The translations under genes were made by a program, and so were the position numbers. This document shows, piece by piece, positions 44,878 through 53,740 of a stretch of 64,000 nt of DNA (within the stretch, counting starts at the first letter, position 1; every line of letters begins with the position of its first letter). The stretch lies in the NCBI RefSeq assembly GCF_011612265.2, contig NZ_CP050134.2, positions 62,001 to 126,000 of the forward strand, written 5' to 3'. This DNA comes from Corynebacterium matruchotii (lineage in GTDB: Bacteria; Actinomycetota; Actinomycetes; Mycobacteriales; Mycobacteriaceae). Below the pieces are notes generated by a model that worked only from the letters and a program-made list of their open reading frames with translations, ran no database searches and was not told the origin of the DNA.

Positions 44878-45982
44878 GAGGATCGTGCAGAAGAAATATT
44901 TTGCCGGTATCCTTGCTGCTGCCCTCGCGTTGGCTGGTTGCAGCACTACCCCGACCGGAGCCGCTAACGCCAAAGGCATTCATGCCGTAGCCACCACCAC
45001 CCAAATCTGTGACTACCTCACCCAGATTGCCAACAACGGCATGAAACTGGTCAAAACCGACTCCGCTGGTCACGAAACCACCAGTGGGGACGGCGACGTC
45101 ACGTTAAACCTCACCTGTTTGCTCGCCCCCAACGCGTCTGCGCACGAGCACGAAATGACCCCGCAACAGATGAAGGCGCTGGCACAAGCCGATCTGCTCT
45201 TTGTTAACGGTGTCGACCTCGAACACTTTCTCGACTCGGCGGTGAAATCCTCCGGCTTTAAGGGAACCATGTCGGTCACCTCAGGGGTGTCCGAAGAGAA
45301 GGGCGACGGCTACACCGTTGAACTCGGCGACCAAAAAGTAGACGTCCGGCCGTGGCCGTTTGTCACGCCCGGCGAAAAGCCCGAATTCACCCACGATCCC
45401 CACGTGTGGACCGACGTGAAACAGGCCGACGTCCAGGTGTTTAACATCGGCACCGCTCTGGAGAAAACCCAGTCGGACAATCCTGCCGCTGCCGATAGCA
45501 TTAAGGCCGCTGTCGAAAAATACGAGGCCCAGCTCACCCTCTTGGACCAGTGGGTTCGGGACTCCATTTCCAGCGTGCCGGAAGAAAACCGGGTGCTCTT
45601 CACCTCCCACGATGCCTTCGGCTACTTCGCTAACGCCTACGACGTGAAGTTCATTGGTGCCGCCCTCAGCGACTTCAACCACCAGCAAGACGCCACCGCG
45701 GAACACATCAACAAGGCCGCGGAAGAGGTCAAAGCATCCGGCGCCAAAGCCCTGTTCGCCGAGAACTCCAATAATTCCAAGTCGATCGAAGCCATCGCCC
45801 GGGCCGCAGGTGTGAAAGCCATCACTAACGACGATGCCCTGTACGGCGATTCGCTAGGCCCAGCCGGCAGCCCCGGCGAAACCTACATCGGCTCCATCAT
45901 CCACAACGTCACCACTCTCGTGACCGCCTGGGACGGCACGCCCGCCCCACTACCACCCGAGATATCCAATAACGCCAAATAA
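44876..45982 (+). CDS. mntA: Manganese/zinc-type ABC transporter substrate-binding lipoprotein
   Basis: This is a 368-residue cluster A-I binding protein. A signal peptide with lipobox LAGC ends near residue 22. Candidate metal ligands are a His in SAHEHEMTP, His in DPHVWTD, Glu in FAENSNNSKS and Asp in LYGDSLGP. A His-Glu-Asp set rather than three His favours Mn(II) over Zn(II), as in PsaA/MntC. Start: ATG 44876 has a G-rich sequence upstream. If the TAGAAT at 44872 is the -10, a leaderless GTG start at 44885 is equally possible and keeps the signal peptide. First gene of a five-gene transporter-regulator operon. Gene name given by inference. Confidence 0.82.
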   Translation: MRIVQKKYFAGILAAALALAGCSTTPTGAANAKGIHAVATTTQICDYLTQIANNGMKLVKTDSAGHETTSGDGDVTLNLTCLLAPNASAHEHEMTPQQMKALAQADLLFVNGVDLEHFLDSAVKSSGFKGTMSVTSGVSEEKGDGYTVELGDQKVDVRPWPFVTPGEKPEFTHDPHVWTDVKQADVQVFNIGTALEKTQSDNPAAADSIKAAVEKYEAQLTLLDQWVRDSISSVPEENRVLFTSHDAFGYFANAYDVKFIGAALSDFNHQQDATAEHINKAAEEVKASGAKALFAENSNNSKSIEAIARAAGVKAITNDDALYGDSLGPAGSPGETYIGSIIHNVTTLVTAWDGTPAPLPPEISNNAK

Positions 45983-46003
45983 CCGCAACGAAGGGCACTA
46001 CCC

Positions 46004-46729
46004 ATGACACCCATGACCTCGCCCACCCCAGCCTCGACACCCGCCACATCGGCGCCGGCTGCAACGCCGGCTACGAAACCCCCGGTCCTGGTTACCGAAA
46101 ACCTCGACCTGGGCTACGATGCCACCACCATTTTGGAAAACGTCAACCTCACCGTGGCCCCCGGCGCAGCCCTCGCGCTTATCGGCGCGAATGGTTCTGG
46201 CAAATCCACGTTGCTCAAAGGCATCCTGGGCATGTGTCGTACCACTGGTGTCTTGCGTTGTGTCAACAATATTGGGTATGTGCCACAACACCAGGATATT
46301 GATCCGAGTTTCCCCGTGACCGCCCAGGGGGTGGTGGCCATGGGACTGTCCGCCACCACCCCCTGGTGGCGCCGGGTTGATTCGAACAAAATTTCGTCGG
46401 CGCTTGCTCGGGTGAATTTGGAGCAGAAGGCCACGGAACGATTCGGTAGCCTGTCTGGTGGACAACGGCAGCGGGTACTTATTGCCCGGGCCATTGTCAC
46501 CAATCCGGCTTTGATGCTGCTTGATGAGCCTTTCAATGGTCTCGACACTACAAGCAGAGATGTGTTGGTGCGGGTACTCACTGAGCTCAAGCAGCAGGGA
46601 ACCGGGGTGGTGGTGTCCACCCACGACTACAGTCTTGCCGAACAACTATGCGAGCAAACCGCGGTTTTTGCCGATGGTCATGTTGCCATCTACGACACCG
46701 CCGACGCCCTGTTGCATCATGTTCGTTGA
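46004..46729 (+). CDS. mntB: Metal ABC transporter ATP-binding protein
   Basis: This is a 241-residue ATPase of the manganese/zinc family. Walker A is GANGSGKST near residue 65, the Q-loop is YVPQHQDID, the signature LSGGQRQR lies near residue 150, Walker B is LMLLDEPFNGLD and the switch His is in STHDYS. The first ~27 residues form an Ala/Pro/Thr-rich extension before the ATPase fold. An ATG at 46013 is an alternative start. It is 21 bp after the binding protein gene and overlaps the first permease gene by 11 bp. Confidence 0.85.
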   Translation: MTPMTSPTPASTPATSAPAATPATKPPVLVTENLDLGYDATTILENVNLTVAPGAALALIGANGSGKSTLLKGILGMCRTTGVLRCVNNIGYVPQHQDIDPSFPVTAQGVVAMGLSATTPWWRRVDSNKISSALARVNLEQKATERFGSLSGGQRQRVLIARAIVTNPALMLLDEPFNGLDTTSRDVLVRVLTELKQQGTGVVVSTHDYSLAEQLCEQTAVFADGHVAIYDTADALLHHVR

Positions 46730-47642
46730 TATTCTCACCCTCCCGTACCTGCAACGCCCTCTCATTTTGTTGCTGATCCTCGGAATCGTGGGCGGCAGCG
46801 TGGGGGTGCTCGTTAATTTGCGTGCCATGGAATTCAGTGTGGAGGCTTTGGTGCACTCCGTGTTTCCCGGCATGGTGGTGGGCTTGGCCCTAGGTGGGAT
46901 TGATGGTATCGTGCCCGGCGCCGCCGTGGTGGCGGCGGTTGCCGCGGCGGCACTCACGTTTGTCACCAGGCGGGCCGCCGCCGAGGCCGGTACTGCCGTG
47001 GTGCTCACCAGTTTTTATGGGGTTGGCGTGGTGTTGAGTCTGGCCATTGGGGACTATTCCGGCCAGTTGGATGCGCTCATGTTTGGCCGGCTCTTGGATG
47101 TGACGGATACCCGGCTCATTCAGACCGCGGTGTTGAGCACTGCCGCGCTCGTGATATTGCTGGTGACGTGGCGGAAACAGGTGGCGGTGGCGTTTGACCG
47201 GAATTTCATGGTGGCGCAGCACATCAATGTGACCCTGATCGATGCTGCCCTCAATGCCGCGATCGCCGCCGTCGTGGTGGTGGCCAGTTCCGCGGTGGGA
47301 GTGTTGCTGGTGATCGGATATTTGATTATCCCAGGGGCGGCGGCCCGGCTCTTGGCCCGAACCATTCCGATGATGGTGGGGATTGCGGTTGCTGCCGGCC
47401 TGACCGCGGCGGTCATTGGGGTGGTGGCGATGAATGTTGATGTGGGGCATCAGATTAGCCCCCAGGCGGCGGTGAGTTTGTCGCTGGTGGCGGTGTTTGT
47501 AATAGCGATAGCCCTCAACACTCTTCGAACTACCGCTCGTTCGGCTTTCCGCAAGGCGGGGGCGGGGGCAAAAGTGGCTAAACCCGCGTCGCAAAGCTTG
47601 CAGAGCGAACAAAGCCCGCAGCAGGCACGGACCAAGGAGTAG
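46719..47642 (+). CDS. mntC: Metal ABC transporter permease 1
   Basis: This is a 307-residue permease of the ABC-3 family (manganese/zinc) with eight or nine helices. The motif region MEFSVEALVHSVFPGMVVGLALGG near residue 30 corresponds to the conserved start of the family. Start ATG 46719 (MFVDIL) overlaps the ATPase gene end by 11 bp; the longer upstream frame is a shadow of the ATPase. The C-terminal tail is Ala/Lys/Gln-rich. The second permease follows 4 bp downstream. Confidence 0.83.
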   Translation: MFVDILTLPYLQRPLILLLILGIVGGSVGVLVNLRAMEFSVEALVHSVFPGMVVGLALGGIDGIVPGAAVVAAVAAAALTFVTRRAAAEAGTAVVLTSFYGVGVVLSLAIGDYSGQLDALMFGRLLDVTDTRLIQTAVLSTAALVILLVTWRKQVAVAFDRNFMVAQHINVTLIDAALNAAIAAVVVVASSAVGVLLVIGYLIIPGAAARLLARTIPMMVGIAVAAGLTAAVIGVVAMNVDVGHQISPQAAVSLSLVAVFVIAIALNTLRTTARSAFRKAGAGAKVAKPASQSLQSEQSPQQARTKE

Positions 47643-47646
47643 CGAC

Positions 47647-48564
47647 ATGATAGGCATTCTCACCCTCCCCATTGCGGAAGTGGTCGCGGTCGGCGTGCTG
47701 CTGGGAATCGTGGGCGCGCTGGCGATCGTGGGCAAGCGGGTGTTTTTCTCCGAATCGCTCTCCCACGGCACGTTTCCGGGTGCGGTGCTGGGCGTGGTGA
47801 TCGGCCAATTCATGGGGGCATCCAGCAGCAGCCTCAGCCTGTGGCTCTTTGTCGGCGCCGCACTGTTCTGCATCCCACTAGCGTGGTTGATGCGATACCT
47901 GGCCAGCCTGGAGGGGATTTCCCCCACCGCCGCCGCTGGGATCGTGCTGACGGTGGGCTATGCGCTGGGCGTGTTTCTGCTGCGCTGGTTCCAACCGCTG
48001 CCGCTCAAAGTGGAGGGGTTCCTCACCGGATCCCTCCTGGCCGTATCCCACACGGATGTGCTGTCAGCCGCAGCCATTTTAGTGCTCGCGGTAATAGCAT
48101 TGGTGACCTGCGGCCGCCGCCTGGCATTTTATTATTTTGACCCCATAGCATTCCGGGTGGCGGTGCGGAATTCCCGCTGGTGGCTGGCCCTCATGGAGGG
48201 AATCACACTGGGCTTATTATGCGCAAGCATGGTGGTGGCGATTCCGGCGGTGGGCTCGATCCTGTCGATCGCCATTCTGGTGGCGCCGGCTGCGGGGGTG
48301 CAGGTGTTTGCGCGGAACTTCGCAGGGCTCATACTGTGGTCGGGCGTCGCTGGTGTGGGCATTGGGATCACCGGGCTGCTGCTGGCCGTGTGGCAGAGTT
48401 TATCGGCCGGCGGCATGGTCGCGGTGGTAGCAGGCCTGTTTTATTTAGGTTGCCGGTCATTAGGATGGATACTGTGCATGTCATGGACTACCCCGAGAAA
48501 ACCCAAGATTACCTCAAGTGCATTTGGGATATCGTCGAACGAACCGGTGAGCCGGCGTCGTTAA
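47647..48564 (+). CDS. mntD: Metal ABC transporter permease 2
   Basis: This is a 305-residue ABC-3 permease, paralogous to the preceding one, start ATG 47647 with AAGGAG about 9 bp upstream. Helices cover most of the protein, with FFSESLSHGTFPGAVLG matching the family's conserved loop. Two permease genes in one operon suggest a heterodimeric channel, as in MntABCD-type systems. After the last helix (GCRSLGWIL, near residue 275) an unrelated Ser/Pro/Arg tail of about 30 residues is encoded by sequence that also encodes the start of the regulator in another frame, a 100-bp overlap. Confidence 0.82.
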   Translation: MIGILTLPIAEVVAVGVLLGIVGALAIVGKRVFFSESLSHGTFPGAVLGVVIGQFMGASSSSLSLWLFVGAALFCIPLAWLMRYLASLEGISPTAAAGIVLTVGYALGVFLLRWFQPLPLKVEGFLTGSLLAVSHTDVLSAAAILVLAVIALVTCGRRLAFYYFDPIAFRVAVRNSRWWLALMEGITLGLLCASMVVAIPAVGSILSIAILVAPAAGVQVFARNFAGLILWSGVAGVGIGITGLLLAVWQSLSAGGMVAVVAGLFYLGCRSLGWILCMSWTTPRKPKITSSAFGISSNEPVSRRR

Positions 48565-49163
48565 GCGCGATTGCGGGGGCGTTAGCCCAGAAAACCCCGA
48601 CTGCGAGCGAGGCGGTGAAACGGCTGGCGGCGCAAGGCCTGGTGGAGCATCAACGGTATGCGGGGGTGGTGTTGACGTCGGCGGGCCGGCAGGTGGCGTT
48701 GGCGATGGTGCGCCGGCATCGGCTGATTGAAATGTTTCTGGTTCGGGTGTTGGACTACTCCTGGGACGAGGTGCATGACGAGGCGGATTTATTGGAGCAT
48801 GCGGTGTCCGACCAGTTTTTACGCCGGGTGGACGAAAAGCTGGGGCATCCGACCCGGGACCCGCATGGGGATCCGATCCCGGACGAGTCGGGGAATGTTG
48901 CGGAGCTGCCGAAACAGTCGTTGAATTCTATCGCGCCGGGGGAGCAGGTGGTGGTGGAGCAGATCCATGACGGTGATTCGGAGCTGCTGCGTTATTTGGC
49001 GGAGAACAGTATCACGCCGGGGGCGGTGCTTGCGGTGGTGCGTCCGCCGGTGGCGGGGCTGGTGCAGGTTCAGGTTCAGGATGAGCAGAGTGAGGACCAG
49101 GAGGTGGTGCCGATTTCGGTGTCTTCGGCTGCGGATATTCGGGTGAGCCACGCCGAAGACTGA
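48465..49163 (+). CDS. mntR: DtxR/MntR-family metal-dependent repressor
   Basis: This is a 232-residue regulator. The N-terminal winged HTH (YLKCIWDIVERTG, then AQKTPTASEAVKRL) is followed by the dimerisation/metal domain with RRHRLIEMFLV and DEADLLEHAVSDQFLRRVDEKLGHP, which carries the usual His, Glu and Cys/Met positions. A C-terminal FeoA/SH3-like part follows. Start ATG 48465 or 48483 (MDYPEK); neither has a strong RBS, so translation probably depends on the permease, which it overlaps by 100 bp. It likely represses its own operon at the palindrome near 44836. Its last 152 bp are antisense to the end of aftD. Confidence 0.8.
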   Translation: MDTVHVMDYPEKTQDYLKCIWDIVERTGEPASLSAIAGALAQKTPTASEAVKRLAAQGLVEHQRYAGVVLTSAGRQVALAMVRRHRLIEMFLVRVLDYSWDEVHDEADLLEHAVSDQFLRRVDEKLGHPTRDPHGDPIPDESGNVAELPKQSLNSIAPGEQVVVEQIHDGDSELLRYLAENSITPGAVLAVVRPPVAGLVQVQVQDEQSEDQEVVPISVSSAADIRVSHAED

Positions 49164-52100
49164 TGCACATGGTGATGACGGCAATAGCGCAGGCGCAGGC
49201 GAGCAGCGGCGAGTCGCCGGCATAGTTTGCGGCGGGCCAGGGGGCGCGGGCCAGCCACATGGCGGTCATGGTCATGGTGGCGGTGATGAGCAGCCCGCGG
49301 CCGATGAGGGTGTAGCGCAGCACCAGCCATGTGAGCGGTATGAGAATGAGGATGGGCCAGCCGGTGGTGAGCGCGAGCCCCCCGCAAACGATGACGGCGC
49401 CGTAGGTGCCACCGGTGATGTGCAGCACTTCGTGGCGAGCTTGTCGACGCCGGACCATGGCGACAGCGCAAAGTAGGGCGGTGATGCCGGCGGTAATGCT
49501 GCCGATGATGAGCCCCTGCCGGTAGGGGTGGTCGCCGGCGAAGCTCAGGTGGAATTCTCCACCATGGCCCGGTGGGACGATGAATGCCTGAATGCCGGAG
49601 TTGATGGTGGTTGGGGTGAGGGGTGTGCCGTCCAGGGTGCCGATGAGACCATCGTTGGCGGCCCGGTTGGTGATGATGAGGCGTTCACGGGTGGCGGGCT
49701 TGAGGTGGGTGAGCGGTGTGGTGGGGGCGCCGGTGGGGTCGAAACCCACCTCGGTCAGCTTCAGTATTTGCGCACCTGTTCGAATCTGGTGGACGCCGGG
49801 TGTGAGGGTAATGGTGTCGCCGCACTCGTGGCGGGCGCCGTCAACATAGACGCGTTGCACACAGGCGGACAGGTCTACCCGCACCCGCATGGTTCGGGGG
49901 ACGGTGAAGCGGCGCTGCAACTGCTCCGTGTAGGAAAATACCTGGTTGAACACGAATTGCCGCACCTGCGGTGAGGTGTCGGGGACCGTGACGTTGCGGG
50001 TGATTGGGGCGTGGGCGATGGCGAGTTCGGCAACCCCGATGGGGGCCGCGGCTGCCCCCAGGGTGAGCCGCACCTTGGAGGCCATGCCGCCCGGTATGGG
50101 GATTTTTACTCGCTCACCAGTTTTCATGCGTTTGGTTACCTTCCGGTCGTCGGCGGTTACTATGACCTCGGCGCGCACAGGTTTGCTGGCGGTGAGTAAT
50201 ACCTCCAGCACCGGGTCGGCCAGGGGGGTGTCGGGTTGCAGTTCGATCCATTCGCCCCGTTGGGTTCCGGGTCGGGGCCACCAGGCGGTGGTGGCGAGTC
50301 CGTCGACCGCAGCGGTCACTGCCCGCCCGGGTCGGGATCCGGCGAAGCTGGTTGCATCCCCCGCCGACGACGAGGCCCGCACCTGCCCCCCGGATTCCAC
50401 CACCTTGGTGAAGGGGCCAACGGACGGGTAGTCAATGACCCGATTGTGCACATCCTTGGCCTCGGCGGCGTCCGCCAGGGGTGCGGACACCGAGTTCAAC
50501 GACCCATAGTTGCGGCCCACCAGCAGGGGAGTGTCGGTGACGATGCTTGCCCCCTGGCCCACCAGCCGATACGCCCCCGAACCCAGCAGCGCCAACGATT
50601 CCCCGCCGCCGGCAACCGTGGGGATGCGGTCGGAATCGACCACGGTCATGCCCAGGTTACGGTTGAGGATCACCACCTCCACCTCGCCGAATCGGTGGAT
50701 TTTGGCTTGGGGAAAGAGGCGTTCCGCGGACATGTTTCGGGTGCTGCGCGCCAGGTCGTGTCGGACGATGACCGCCCCGATACCTAGTCGTGCCAGGTTC
50801 TCGGGGGTGGGGTAGGCGGATATCCCGTCCAGTCCCCGGATGGCTTCCGGCGTGACTAGGGGGATGGCGTCACGCACTGCCCACGGTACGTCTAACAGGG
50901 GCTGGGCCGGTTCGTCCCTGGTCCAACCCCAGGTTTGCCGGGCAAAGGAACTCGCCGGGAGAATAAGTGTTCGAGTGCCTTGGGCTTCGTGGTTGAGGAA
51001 TTCGGCGGCCTTAGCCCAATAGTTGGGCACGGACCGGTAGGCGCCCAACGGCAGGAGCCGACCCGCCCAGGCCGGGGAGACTGCGGATACGCTGACCAAG
51101 AGAATCAGGGCCAGGGCGGCGGCCCGCCGCGGGTGGCGGGGCAGCCAGGCCGCGAAGAATTGCCGCGCCCCCACCGATGCCCCCACCGGTTTCGGCGGCC
51201 CGCTGGGGGCGTCGGGTTGGGTGAGTTTGGGGGCGGGAAATAGTTGCCAGAGCTGGGCGAATCCCACCAATAGGGGCAGCCGCACCAGGGGGTCGAATTT
51301 GTGGATGTTCCGCAGCGCCACCCCAGCCCCATCTAGAAACCCGGTGACGTGGTGGGCGCCGCCCAGCACGATGAGCCCTATCCCCAGCAGGGTGAACCAG
51401 AAACCCCGAAGGTTACGGACCCGGCTTAAGCCATAAAGCCCCAGGCCGGCCACTGCCAGGGTGAAAATAATCAGGTAGGGGTCCGTGGCCAGGGCGTGGC
51501 CGGCCTGCCGTTCGGCGTCCACAAACGGCGACCAGCTGGTGGTGCCGCGGAGGATTTCGGCCAAGTTCAACCACCGGGTGACCACGGTGGCGTTTTCAAT
51601 ATAGTCGGTGAATGGGCTGGCGTAGCGGCCCAAAACCAGGAGGGGCAGGATCCACCACAGGCTAATCAGCACCGCCCCCAGGCCCCACATCATGGTGAAT
51701 CCTATGAGCCGCCACCGGAACGCCACCATGAGCCGCCACAGGAGGAAAATGCCGGCCGGGGTGCAGGCGGCCAGGGTGGCGGTGGCATTCACCGCCCCCA
51801 TCATGCCAATGGCCAGCACCGACATGACGATGCTGCGCAGGGTGAGCCGGCGGGTGATGAGCGGCCACAACACCCAGGGAGCCAGCATGACCGGCCAGGT
51901 TTCCGAAGAAATGGTGGTGAGCGTGCTCAACACCCGGGGGGAAAGAGCATAAAGGAACGCGGCCCCCATGGCGAAGCCGGTGGTGAAGCTGCCGGCAAGC
52001 CCCCCCGAGGTGTCGGCTATTCGGCGGAGGAGCAGGAGGAACCCCGAATAGCCGACACCAAGTACCAGCCACCACCACAGGCGTTGGGTGAATGCATCCG

Positions 52101-52410
52101 GGAAGGCGTCGAAAAGCCAAAAAAACGCGCCGTGGGGAAATAAATAACCATATGCCTGGTTTTGGAGTTGCCCGAGGGTAAACGTGTCAGTCCAGGCGGA
52201 TTGGGCGCCGGCGAGGAACCTACCGGGGTTGGCCAGTAGGTCGTGTTTCGTGTCGGCGGCGATATAGCCCAGGGGTTGAAAAAAACTTATCAGCCCCAGG
52301 AAGATCCAGCCGGTCAGGTGGCTGCCTCGCGGGCTGATAATGGTTGCGGACCGAAACGGTACGCAGTGCAGCAAATGTAATAGTGTTGGTTTAGTTATTG
52401 CGGGAACCAT
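49012..52410 (-). CDS. aftD: Alpha-(1->3)-arabinofuranosyltransferase AftD
   Basis: This is an 1132-residue membrane glycosyltransferase adding alpha-1,3 branches to arabinogalactan and lipoarabinomannan. The N-terminal GT-C half has about 11 helices, with AADTKHDLLANPGRFL in the first loop, containing the acidic residue expected at the catalytic site. A long extracytoplasmic region (residues ~480-990) with sugar-binding-like domains follows, then C-terminal helices. The final ~45 residues are Pro/Ala-rich and are encoded opposite the mntR end (152-bp antisense overlap). Start ATG 52410 overlaps the DUF2613 gene by 20 bp; its RBS is poorly spaced. The DUF2613 partner upstream is the usual corynebacterial context. 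Confidence 0.85.
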   Translation of the reverse strand: MVPAITKPTLLHLLHCVPFRSATIISPRGSHLTGWIFLGLISFFQPLGYIAADTKHDLLANPGRFLAGAQSAWTDTFTLGQLQNQAYGYLFPHGAFFWLFDAFPDAFTQRLWWWLVLGVGYSGFLLLLRRIADTSGGLAGSFTTGFAMGAAFLYALSPRVLSTLTTISSETWPVMLAPWVLWPLITRRLTLRSIVMSVLAIGMMGAVNATATLAACTPAGIFLLWRLMVAFRWRLIGFTMMWGLGAVLISLWWILPLLVLGRYASPFTDYIENATVVTRWLNLAEILRGTTSWSPFVDAERQAGHALATDPYLIIFTLAVAGLGLYGLSRVRNLRGFWFTLLGIGLIVLGGAHHVTGFLDGAGVALRNIHKFDPLVRLPLLVGFAQLWQLFPAPKLTQPDAPSGPPKPVGASVGARQFFAAWLPRHPRRAAALALILLVSVSAVSPAWAGRLLPLGAYRSVPNYWAKAAEFLNHEAQGTRTLILPASSFARQTWGWTRDEPAQPLLDVPWAVRDAIPLVTPEAIRGLDGISAYPTPENLARLGIGAVIVRHDLARSTRNMSAERLFPQAKIHRFGEVEVVILNRNLGMTVVDSDRIPTVAGGGESLALLGSGAYRLVGQGASIVTDTPLLVGRNYGSLNSVSAPLADAAEAKDVHNRVIDYPSVGPFTKVVESGGQVRASSSAGDATSFAGSRPGRAVTAAVDGLATTAWWPRPGTQRGEWIELQPDTPLADPVLEVLLTASKPVRAEVIVTADDRKVTKRMKTGERVKIPIPGGMASKVRLTLGAAAAPIGVAELAIAHAPITRNVTVPDTSPQVRQFVFNQVFSYTEQLQRRFTVPRTMRVRVDLSACVQRVYVDGARHECGDTITLTPGVHQIRTGAQILKLTEVGFDPTGAPTTPLTHLKPATRERLIITNRAANDGLIGTLDGTPLTPTTINSGIQAFIVPPGHGGEFHLSFAGDHPYRQGLIIGSITAGITALLCAVAMVRRRQARHEVLHITGGTYGAVIVCGGLALTTGWPILILIPLTWLVLRYTLIGRGLLITATMTMTAMWLARAPWPAANYAGDSPLLACACAIAVITMCISLRRGSPEYPQPKTPKSAPPPGPHSAHPEPEPAPAPPPADAPPQAPPPA

Positions 52411-52591
52411 ACTCCGGGTCGCCCAAAACTGGTCGGTCTATGCCTACCGCACCAGATTCGGGCAGGGAATGCGCTGTTGTGAAAATGGACACCCCCACCA
52501 CGGCAACAATGCCCAGCGTGACACCAACCACAGCGCTCGCAATGGCTGGACCAAGCGTTCTACGGTTTAACGAGTCAGAGTCATAGGCCAT
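52391..52591 (-). CDS. DUF2613 small membrane protein
   Basis: This is a 66-residue single-helix protein: polar NRRTLGPAIASAVVGVTLG, then a hydrophobic segment and an ending with LGDPEYGSR, the hallmark of DUF2613. Start ATG 52591 (MAYDSDS) is preferred over an upstream in-frame ATG at 52615 by comparison with relatives. The family is found next to aftD in corynebacteria, and the 20-bp overlap with aftD shows coupling. It may assist AftD or be an envelope component; this is inference. Confidence 0.75.
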   Translation of the reverse strand: MAYDSDSLNRRTLGPAIASAVVGVTLGIVAVVGVSIFTTAHSLPESGAVGIDRPVLGDPEYGSRNN

Positions 52592-52720
52592 AATTGCAAA
52601 GATAGCAGCATTCAAGCTTAGGGAAAATACCTTTGACGATTCTCACCTTAGAACGGGTGGGGTAACCAGGTGGGGTGTGGTGGGGGCATGGCGGAAACCC
52701 ACCCGTATTATCGGTGGCGG

Positions 52721-53251
52721 CTAGCCGAACACGGAGGTGCGGCGATAGGTCAGTTCCGGTGGTTGCGGGCTGACCGGTGGGCTTACCTGCGCAGTCTTGG
52801 GGGCTTTCTGCCCTTTACGCCGCCGCCTCCCCAACGTTTGGCCGATCGCGGTAATAATCCCGCTCAACATAAACCCGATCGCTAGCCCCAGCAAAATGAG
52901 TTCAAATAGGGGCCGAGCCGGGTCCGAAATCCCCATGAGCAGCTGCATTCGGGTGTAAATGTAGCCCAAATACCAGAAATTAAAAAACAGGAAGACACTA
53001 AATAATATGAGGTAGGGGGCGGCGAATCGGGTGGCAATGCCCGGCCGGGGATCGCTGGAGGTAATGGTGGTGGCCATGAGCCCCAGCATGCCGCCCCACA
53101 TGAGCTCGCACCCAATGATCGACATGCTGTATTGCAGCACTGGCGCCATGAGCTCATGTGAATTGGGGCTGATCGCAATGCTGAGGTAGGCGATAAACAC
53201 GACAAAACCAATGCTCAATGCCACATTGCATGCCGTATATGAAACGCGCAT
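52721..53251 (-). CDS. Small polytopic membrane protein (paralogue 1)
   Basis: This is a 176-residue protein with four helices, a polar C-terminal tail of ~45 residues with basic (GRRRRKGQK) and Pro-rich parts, and no recognised domain. Start ATG 53251 (MRVSYT). The overall plan matches the upstream gene: helix 1, then an ELM-containing segment (CELMWGGMLGLMA here, FELMTAGITGSIA there), a helix pair around F-x-YL/F-x-LF, and a last helix before the basic stretch. The two look like a diverged tandem duplication. Function unknown. Confidence 0.6.
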   Translation of the reverse strand: MRVSYTACNVALSIGFVVFIAYLSIAISPNSHELMAPVLQYSMSIIGCELMWGGMLGLMATTITSSDPRPGIATRFAAPYLILFSVFLFFNFWYLGYIYTRMQLLMGISDPARPLFELILLGLAIGFMLSGIITAIGQTLGRRRRKGQKAPKTAQVSPPVSPQPPELTYRRTSVFG

Positions 53252-53269
53252 TTGACTAACTTTCTCGCT

Positions 53270-53740
53270 TTACGACGACCGAAGGTTCCTTCTCTCCCAT
53301 ATTAACCCCCGCACCAGTTGAAACATGCCCAATACAGCCCCACCCAAAAATAACCAGATTGATGCTTCCAACAACGCGTTAATGCCTAACGGCTCCGCAT
53401 AATACAGGGCATGAGTATTATTCGGTACGGAGGTGGCGAAAAACCCCAATCCCCACATGTTCACAATTGCGAACAGGCCCAACATAAACAGGTAGAACGG
53501 TCCGAACCGCTGCAATACCCCCACCGACCCGCCGGTGGGGAGAACACTATTTCGGGTGACCCCGACGGCGATGCTTCCGGTGATCCCGGCCGTCATCAAT
53601 TCAAACCCCAGCAGCGCCATGACGTGATACCACAATGGCACCGGTGGTGCCGCAGTTTGGCCTATTGCAGTAGTGAAAACCCCATAAATAACAAGCCCAA
53701 TGACCGTTACTGAACTCGTGATCTTCAACAGGGTGCGCAT
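53270..53740 (-). CDS. Small polytopic membrane protein (paralogue 2)
   Basis: This is a 156-residue protein with four helices and no known domain. Start ATG 53740 (MRTLLKITS) is chosen because it lines up with the start of its neighbour; a TTG at 53785 would extend it by 15 residues. The leaders are alike too, with AGAAAGTTGG here and AGAAAGTTAG before the neighbour. It lies 18 bp upstream of paralogue 1, surely cotranscribed. The role is unknown; the pair sits between the aftD unit and a cell-wall hydrolase gene. Confidence 0.58.
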   Translation of the reverse strand: MRTLLKITSSVTVIGLVIYGVFTTAIGQTAAPPVPLWYHVMALLGFELMTAGITGSIAVGVTRNSVLPTGGSVGVLQRFGPFYLFMLGLFAIVNMWGLGFFATSVPNNTHALYYAEPLGINALLEASIWLFLGGAVLGMFQLVRGLIWERRNLRSS

